28,065 bases of DNA from Ch71 sp050945695 (lineage in GTDB: Bacteria > Chloroflexota > Anaerolineae > DRVO01). Both the position numbers and the translations under genes were made by a program. The stretch lies in NCBI GenBank assembly GCA_050945695.1, contig JBMNTK010000018.1, positions 1 through 28,065 of the forward strand, written 5' to 3'. Position 1 is the first letter of the stretch. The number at the start of each line of letters is the position of its first letter. The notes under the pieces are model-generated. The model did no database searches. It was not told where the DNA came from and saw nothing but the letters and a program-made list of their open reading frames with translations. Shown here piece after piece: positions 23,818 to 28,065 of this stretch.

Positions 23818-23859
23818 TCACGGGTCACGCGTCACCTATCACGTGTCACTCGTCACGCT
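23818..23859. repeat. Six tandem heptamers TCACNNN
   Basis: Six consecutive 7-nt units start with TCAC (23818, 23825, 23832, 23839, 23846, 23853), with variable last three bases. The array ends 14 nt beyond the stop of the inner-membrane permease gene. Slippage-generated intergenic repeat or a binding-site array are both possible. Confidence 0.75.
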
Positions 23860-23872
23860 TCAGCGCGAGCGC

Positions 23873-24784
23873 CTAGCCCTTGATCCCGGTCAGCGTGATC
23901 CCCTGGATGAAGTAGCGCTGGAAGAAGAAGAACACGAGGAGGCAGGGCAGCATCACCAGGGTGGAGTAGGCCATGAGCTGCGCCCAAGCCGTCGTGTACT
24001 TGGTTCGGAAAGCCAGCAGGCCCAGGGGCAGCGTCCACTGATCGGTGCGATTGAGGTAGATCAGGGGGCCCATGAAGTCGTTCCAGCAGCCGACGAACGA
24101 GAAGATCGCCACTGCGGCCAGTGCGGGACCTGACAGGGGCAGCATGATGCGGAACCAGATCACCAGCGGGTTGGCTCCATCAATCACTGCCGATTCGTCC
24201 AGCTCTCGTGGGATACCAAGGGCGAACTGCCGCAGCAGGAAGATGTAGAAGGCGCTGCCGAAGAACGAGGGGACGATCAGGGGCTTGAGGGTGTTCACCC
24301 AGCCCAGCCGATAGAACAGCACGAACACCGGAATCATCGTGACCTGGCTGGGCAGCATCATGGTGGCCAAGAGGATGGCGAACCAGGCGTTCCGACCGGG
24401 CCAGGAGATGCGAGAGAAGGCGAACGCCACCAGAGACGACGAGAACACCAGCCCCACGATGCTCAGTGAGGCGACGATGACTGAGTTCTTGAGGTAAGTG
24501 AGCGTGGGCACGGAGTTGACCGCTTCCACGTAGTTCTGGAACACGATCGGCCGCGGAATCCACACCGGCGGCTGTTGCCACACCTGCTCGGGCACCTTGA
24601 GCGAGGTGGAGAGCATCCAGAAGAAGGGCAGCACGAAGAGGGCGCTACCGGCGGCAATCACGGCATAGAGGACCACGTTCCTGACTGCCTGCAGGGCTCG
24701 GCGACGGCGCCGGCTGGCTCGCGCCATGTGTGCTGCGCGGGCATCAACTGCGGGCGCTATGGACCTGGTGACCTGCTCTACCAT
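23873..24784 (-). CDS. Sugar ABC transporter permease (MalG type, CUT1)
   Basis: The 303-aa membrane protein belongs to the carbohydrate-uptake-1 permeases. A basic N-terminus (RRRRRAL) precedes the first helix (about 36-57), and about six helices are visible. The EAA loop is RELDESAVIDGANPLVIWFR near residue 194, the ATPase contact. The C-terminus ends FFFQRYFIQGITLTGIKG, a classic MalG-like ending. The start ATG has GGAGGG 6 nt upstream. It is the last gene of the binding protein-MalF-MalG unit and starts 15 nt after the MalF-type gene. The sugar is unknown. Confidence 0.93.
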   Translation of the reverse strand: MVEQVTRSIAPAVDARAAHMARASRRRRRALQAVRNVVLYAVIAAGSALFVLPFFWMLSTSLKVPEQVWQQPPVWIPRPIVFQNYVEAVNSVPTLTYLKNSVIVASLSIVGLVFSSSLVAFAFSRISWPGRNAWFAILLATMMLPSQVTMIPVFVLFYRLGWVNTLKPLIVPSFFGSAFYIFLLRQFALGIPRELDESAVIDGANPLVIWFRIMLPLSGPALAAVAIFSFVGCWNDFMGPLIYLNRTDQWTLPLGLLAFRTKYTTAWAQLMAYSTLVMLPCLLVFFFFQRYFIQGITLTGIKG

Positions 24785-24799
24785 GAGTTCCCTCCGGTG

Positions 24800-25732
24800 C
24801 TACAGCGTCCCCGCGGGGGTGGCGGCCTCGTAGTACACCCAGCGCCCCGCTAAGCGAAACTGGATGAGCGTCAGGGCGAGCACTATGAAGAACAGAACCC
24901 AGGCCATGGCCGACGCGTACCCCATCTTGAAGAAGCGGAAGGCGTTCTGATACAGGTACAGCACGTAGAAGAGGGTCGAGTTGACCGGCCCACCGTTGGT
25001 CATGACGTAGGCCTGGGTGAAGACCTGGAACGAGCCGATGAACCCCATCACCATGTTGAAGAAGATGGTAGGGGTGATCATGGGGATTGTGATGTGTCGC
25101 GTCTTCTGCCACCAGTTGGCCCCATCTACCATTGCCGCCTCGTAGAGGCTCTCAGAGATGCCCTGCAGGCCGGCCAGGAAGATGACCATCGTGCCGCCGA
25201 TCCCGAAGACGCTCATCAGGACCAGTGCCGGCTTGGACCACGCCGGGTCCTGAAGCCAGCGAGGTCCGGTGATTCCGATGCGACCCAGGAGGTCGTTTAC
25301 CAGGCCGAGGGTGGGGTCGAAGAGCCAGAGCCAGAGCATGGAGACGGCGACGCCGGAGACCACGGAGGGCATGTAGTAGGCGGTGCGGAAGAGGTTCTCT
25401 CCCCTCAGCCCCTGGTTGAGGAGGATGGCGATGGTCAGGGCGACTACGATACCCAGAGGTACCTGGAGGACGGTGTAGTAGACGGTATTGGTGATGCTGA
25501 TCAGATAGCGCGGATCGTTGGTGAACATGCGGGTGAAGTTGGCCAGCCCGATGAACTTCGCCGGTTGGAGGACCGAGTACTCAGTCAGGCTGAAGTAGAT
25601 AGAAGCAATCATCGGGCCCAACGTGAACACCAGGAAGCCGATGATCCAGGGGCTGGCCATGCCGTAGCCCCAGGCGAGCCGGGCCCACCACCTGGGGCTG
25701 GCAATGCGAGACCTTCTGCGTGCGACCGCCAC
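24800..25732 (-). CDS. Sugar ABC transporter permease (MalF type, CUT1)
   Basis: The 310-aa membrane protein has about six helices: the first is WIIGFLVFTLGPMIASIYF near residue 30, followed by the FTRMFTNDPRYLISITNTVY segment. The EAA loop is SESLYEAAMVDGANWWQKTR near 195, and YVMTNGGPVNSTLFYVLYLY near 245 is typical of MalF/UgpA-like subunits. Two adjacent starts exist: TTG 25735 and GTG 25732. GTG is preferred because GGAGG lies 6 nt before it. No ATPase gene lies in the unit, so energy is expected from a shared MsmX/UgpC-type ATPase elsewhere (family knowledge). Confidence 0.92.
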   Translation of the reverse strand: MAVARRRSRIASPRWWARLAWGYGMASPWIIGFLVFTLGPMIASIYFSLTEYSVLQPAKFIGLANFTRMFTNDPRYLISITNTVYYTVLQVPLGIVVALTIAILLNQGLRGENLFRTAYYMPSVVSGVAVSMLWLWLFDPTLGLVNDLLGRIGITGPRWLQDPAWSKPALVLMSVFGIGGTMVIFLAGLQGISESLYEAAMVDGANWWQKTRHITIPMITPTIFFNMVMGFIGSFQVFTQAYVMTNGGPVNSTLFYVLYLYQNAFRFFKMGYASAMAWVLFFIVLALTLIQFRLAGRWVYYEAATPAGTL

Positions 25733-25785
25733 CAAACTCCTCCACTTCCGCTAGTACGTGCTACGGATGGATGCCACGTGAGTGA

Positions 25786-25820
25786 GGACCCACGACGCCA
25801 GGCTGAGGCGTCGTGGGTCC
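25786..25820 (-). terminator. Long perfect hairpin between binding-protein and permease genes
   Basis: A perfect 14-bp stem (25786-25799 with 25807-25820) and 7-nt loop lies in the 104-nt gap. No T-run follows on the minus strand. In binding-protein operons such hairpins stabilise the upstream message or partly stop transcription, giving more binding protein than permease. Confidence 0.7.
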
Positions 25821-25836
25821 GGGATGGGCCAGTGGA

Positions 25837-27198
25837 CTAGCCGCAGGCTCCTTCGGGCCAGGAGAAGGAGGTGAACACCTCAGTGAGCTCAGCTTCGATC
25901 TCGGTGAGGGCTTCCTCGGCCGTCTTCATCCCTAGGGTCACCGCTTCGATGGCGGGCTGGACCAAGGAGTTGAACGGCAGCCAGCCGGGCAGCCTGGGCC
26001 AGGCGGTGCCGTACTGGGCCAGGTGCTCCATGACTGCCACCATCACCGGGCTCTTCATGAACTCAGCGGTCTCGGCGGCGCTGATGCGCGGAGGCACGAA
26101 GCCGAGCTCCTCGTTGTAGGTGGCCAGGGCCTCCGGCTCCATGTGGGCCTTGAGCACCTCCCAGACCGCATCAGGGTGCTTGGTGGTGGTGGACACGGCC
26201 AGGAAGTCGGTGTTGGTGGTGCCCACCCGCTTCTCCTTCAGAGGTGGGTTGGGAACCGTGATGAACTCGGCCTTGTCGGGGGCGTTGGTCTTGACGATGG
26301 CGTAGTGGGCGCCCGGGTGACCGTACTGGATAACCACCTGTCCGGTGGCAAGGTACGGGATCTGCGACTCGGGCAGCGGGGCTGCCGCTTGCGGTGCGGC
26401 CGCGTTGTTGCGCTTGGCGATCCAGTCCAGGGCCCAGAAGCCCGCCTCGTTGATGAAGCCGGGGCGACAGTTCTCGATCATGGGCTGACCGGCTGCCTCC
26501 ACGACCAGGAAGAACTCCTCGGTGCTGTTCTGGGCGGAGGCACCCATGCGGACGATCTTACCACCCTCAGTGATTGTCAGGGCGGAAGTGGCTGCCAGGA
26601 ACTCGTCGAAGGTCCAATCGTCGGAGATCTCGACCCCTGCCTCATCCGCCAGGTCCTTGCGGTAGCAGTAGTGGCGGGGGCTGGTGAGCTGCGGGAGAGC
26701 CCAAACCTTGCCCAGCCAGGAAGTGTCGGAGAGGGCGCTGGGGTAGAAGTCATCCCTGGTGCCCCAATCGTCCAGGTAATCGTCGAGTGATCGGCAGAGA
26801 TCGTTGACCACCAGGATGGGAACGGTATCGGAGCTCTCCCGGAAAATGTCGGGCATGGCACCGGCTGCCTTGGAGGTGAGGAGCTTCTCTTCCAGCGTAG
26901 CCCAGTCCATGGGTACCACGTTTATAGTCATGCCGGGGTACTTCTCGAGGGGAGCGACATTGGCCGTGTCGTTGGCGAACTGCATGTACTGGTCGGACCA
27001 GTCCACCAGGATCTCAACCGTGAACTGCTCCTCGGCGGCTGCCGGTGCGCCCGCTTCGGCGGCGCCAGCGGTGGGCTCAGCGGGGGCACCTCCTGAGCTG
27101 GGGGCAGGGGCGGCGCCGCAGGCGGCCAGGGCGGCGACTGCTCCCGTCGTCAGGGCGGTGCGGAGTACGGCACGTCGGGTCGTTCGTCGGCGCAACAT
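25837..27198 (-). CDS. Sugar ABC transporter substrate-binding lipoprotein (CUT1)
   Basis: The 453-aa extracytoplasmic solute-binding protein (family 1, MalE/UgpB-like) starts with a twin-arginine-rich n-region (RRRTTRRAVLRTAL), a hydrophobic stretch and the lipobox AACG, so Tat- or Sec-exported lipoprotein is likely. A 30-residue Ala/Pro/Gly linker follows. Typical elements are VDWSDQY near residue 65, PDIFRESSDTVPILV near 116, an opening region YCYRKDLADEAGVEI near 177 and the C-terminal domain with GTTNTDFLAVSTTTKHPDAVWEVLK near 308. ATG 27198 has AAGGAGG about 10 nt upstream. It is the first gene of the transporter unit. The bound sugar cannot be inferred. Confidence 0.93.
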   Translation of the reverse strand: MLRRRTTRRAVLRTALTTGAVAALAACGAAPAPSSGGAPAEPTAGAAEAGAPAAAEEQFTVEILVDWSDQYMQFANDTANVAPLEKYPGMTINVVPMDWATLEEKLLTSKAAGAMPDIFRESSDTVPILVVNDLCRSLDDYLDDWGTRDDFYPSALSDTSWLGKVWALPQLTSPRHYCYRKDLADEAGVEISDDWTFDEFLAATSALTITEGGKIVRMGASAQNSTEEFFLVVEAAGQPMIENCRPGFINEAGFWALDWIAKRNNAAAPQAAAPLPESQIPYLATGQVVIQYGHPGAHYAIVKTNAPDKAEFITVPNPPLKEKRVGTTNTDFLAVSTTTKHPDAVWEVLKAHMEPEALATYNEELGFVPPRISAAETAEFMKSPVMVAVMEHLAQYGTAWPRLPGWLPFNSLVQPAIEAVTLGMKTAEEALTEIEAELTEVFTSFSWPEGACG

Positions 27199-27501
27199 CG
27201 GTATCCTCCTTGTCCCTCTCGAGCTAGCGAGCCGGCCTGGCGGCGGGCTCCGGGGTCTCGCGGGCGGCCTGGATGGGTACTACACCGATCTATAGGGCTT
27301 CGTGCGACCGAACATGCTGAGTATTGAGTGAGGAGAGGATAATGGACCTGGGCTACCTCTGTCAAGGGGTCCCACGGCCCCAATCTGCGACCGACTCGGT
27401 GGCGTATGGCAGCGGCCCCCTGCTTGCACGAGGAGGGGCGCTGCTGTACAAGGACGACCGAAGGCCAAAGGTACGCGACCGCTGGAGGGGGTGACGAGCC
27501 G
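27199..27501. promoter_or_regulatory. Divergent intergenic region with transporter promoter
   Basis: This 303-nt region separates the transporter from rsmD. On the minus strand TTGACA (27360-27365), an 18-nt spacer and TATCCT (27336-27341) could drive the transporter, leaving a leader of about 130 nt. I see no convincing rsmD promoter and no clear operator palindrome. Confidence 0.5.
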
Positions 27502-28065
27502 GTGCGAGTGATTGCAGGTGAGGCCAAGGGGCGGCACCTAAAGGCGGTGCCCGGCGATACCACTCGCCCGGTGACCGACCGGGTCAAGGAGGCGGTGTTC
27601 AACATCCTCCAGCCCGACCTGGAAGGGGCGACGATTCTGGATCTCTTCGCCGGCACCGGGGCCATCGGGATCGAGGCCCTGAGCCGAGGGGCGGCCAGGG
27701 CCGTCTTCGTGGATCGAGCTCCCAAGGCGGTGGCGACAGTGAAGGAGAACCTGCGCATCACCGGCCTGGCCGATCGCGCCGAGGTGGTGCGTGACGACTC
27801 CTTCCGGTTCCTGGAACGCACCACCGAGTCCTTCGATATCGTCTACGTGGCTCCTCCGCAGTACCTGGGGCTGTGGGAGAAGGCTCTGCAGGCGCTGGAC
27901 CGGGAGAAGTCGGCGGCGGGTGACCTGGTGGTAGTGCAGATCCACCCCAAGGAGTATCACCCGGTCGAGCTCCAGTACCTGGAGCTCGAAGACGAGCGGA
28001 AGTACGGTAGCACCCAAGTGCTTTTCTACGTGCGCCGCGAGGGCGGAACGGATGCTACCTCCGAG
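27502..28065 (+). CDS. rsmD: 16S rRNA (guanine966-N2)-methyltransferase RsmD (open at window end)
   Basis: The open frame of 188 codons from GTG 27502 has no stop before the window edge. RsmD normally has about 185-190 residues, so only the tail is missing. It transfers a methyl group from SAM to G966 of 16S rRNA in the assembling 30S subunit. Visible marks are VIAGEAKGRHL at residue 3, TRPVTDRVKEAVFNIL near 21, the SAM-binding ILDLFAGTGAIGIEALSRG near 45 and FVDRAPKAV near 70. The catalytic motif IV, normally D-P-P-Y, reads VAPPQY near residue 116, so the usual acidic or amide first residue is absent. GGAGGGGG lies about 10 nt before the GTG. Downstream partner coaD is common but not visible here. 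Confidence 0.9.
   Translation, partial: MRVIAGEAKGRHLKAVPGDTTRPVTDRVKEAVFNILQPDLEGATILDLFAGTGAIGIEALSRGAARAVFVDRAPKAVATVKENLRITGLADRAEVVRDDSFRFLERTTESFDIVYVAPPQYLGLWEKALQALDREKSAAGDLVVVQIHPKEYHPVELQYLELEDERKYGSTQVLFYVRREGGTDATSE

Larger units (their letters stand above)
23181..23872. other. Gene-poor intergenic region
   Basis: About 690 nt separate the sugar transporter from the GT4 gene. No credible gene was found; the open frames are GC-driven. A palindrome GTTAGCTAAC (23200-23209) sits upstream of the GT4 ribosome site. A hairpin AAGCGGT/ACCGCTT (23451-23468) and a possible minus-strand -10 TATAGT (23473-23478), with a poor -35, may belong to the GT4 promoter. Two short repeats are listed separately. 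Confidence 0.5.

Noticed and set aside
23606..24133. Plus-strand frame of 175 codons across the repeat region
   Set aside because: It spans repeats and the antisense of a permease gene and has no start signal or domain.
27150..28017. Minus-strand open frames opposite rsmD
   Set aside because: They cover clear RsmD coding sequence and lack domains or ribosome sites.

Overview
The window is about 28 kb of GC-rich bacterial chromosome with dense, short-gapped operons and no transposases, CRISPR arrays, rRNA or recognisable tRNA genes. The best guess for the host is a member of Chloroflexota. This is inference from the gene mix: an FMN-riboswitch-controlled RibX/RibY-type riboflavin importer, a MalF/MalG-type sugar transporter with no ATPase of its own, a CpXC protein, several PHP-domain proteins, and an RsmD homologue with an unusual active-site motif. 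No marker gene in the window proves the phylum.

Region 1 (1-5800, minus strand) is amino-acid and one-carbon metabolism. In transcription order it runs metF-like reductase, a leader with a strong intrinsic-terminator hairpin, threonine aldolase, a PHP-family phosphatase (possibly histidinol-phosphatase), hisD, hisC and a CpXC-domain protein cut by the window edge. From ltaE onward the gaps are 2 to 18 nt or overlaps, so this is one operon.

Region 2 (6206-15030, plus strand) starts with a near-consensus promoter. It carries a small heat-shock protein (Hsp20), Lon protease, a PHP-AlbA_2 fusion protein that overlaps lon, a class I isoprenoid-synthase-like protein with a DDxxD motif, and a large hybrid sensor kinase with N-terminal PDZ and multi-pass membrane domains, GAF, HisKA/HATPase and a C-terminal receiver. 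The last two genes recall ComQ and ComP of the Bacillus ComQXPA quorum-sensing system, but no ComX-like pheromone gene is visible. This is the most interesting part of the window.

Region 3 (15055-19892) holds, on the minus strand, a two-S1-domain RNA-binding protein and a PfkB-family sugar kinase. On the plus strand is a complete riboflavin-uptake operon: a consensus sigma-70 promoter, FMN riboswitch, intrinsic terminator, permease, lipoprotein binding protein and ATPase. The kinase reading frame runs antisense into the riboswitch promoter.

Region 4 (19910-27365, minus strand) has a second stand-alone PHP phosphoesterase with its own promoter, a two-gene carbohydrate unit (six-hairpin-glycosidase-like protein and GT4 glycosyltransferase), a roughly 690-nt intergenic stretch with short repeats, and a CUT1 sugar ABC transporter (binding protein, hairpin, two permeases). 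At the right edge, on the plus strand, is rsmD (16S rRNA G966 methyltransferase), which is still open at the last base.
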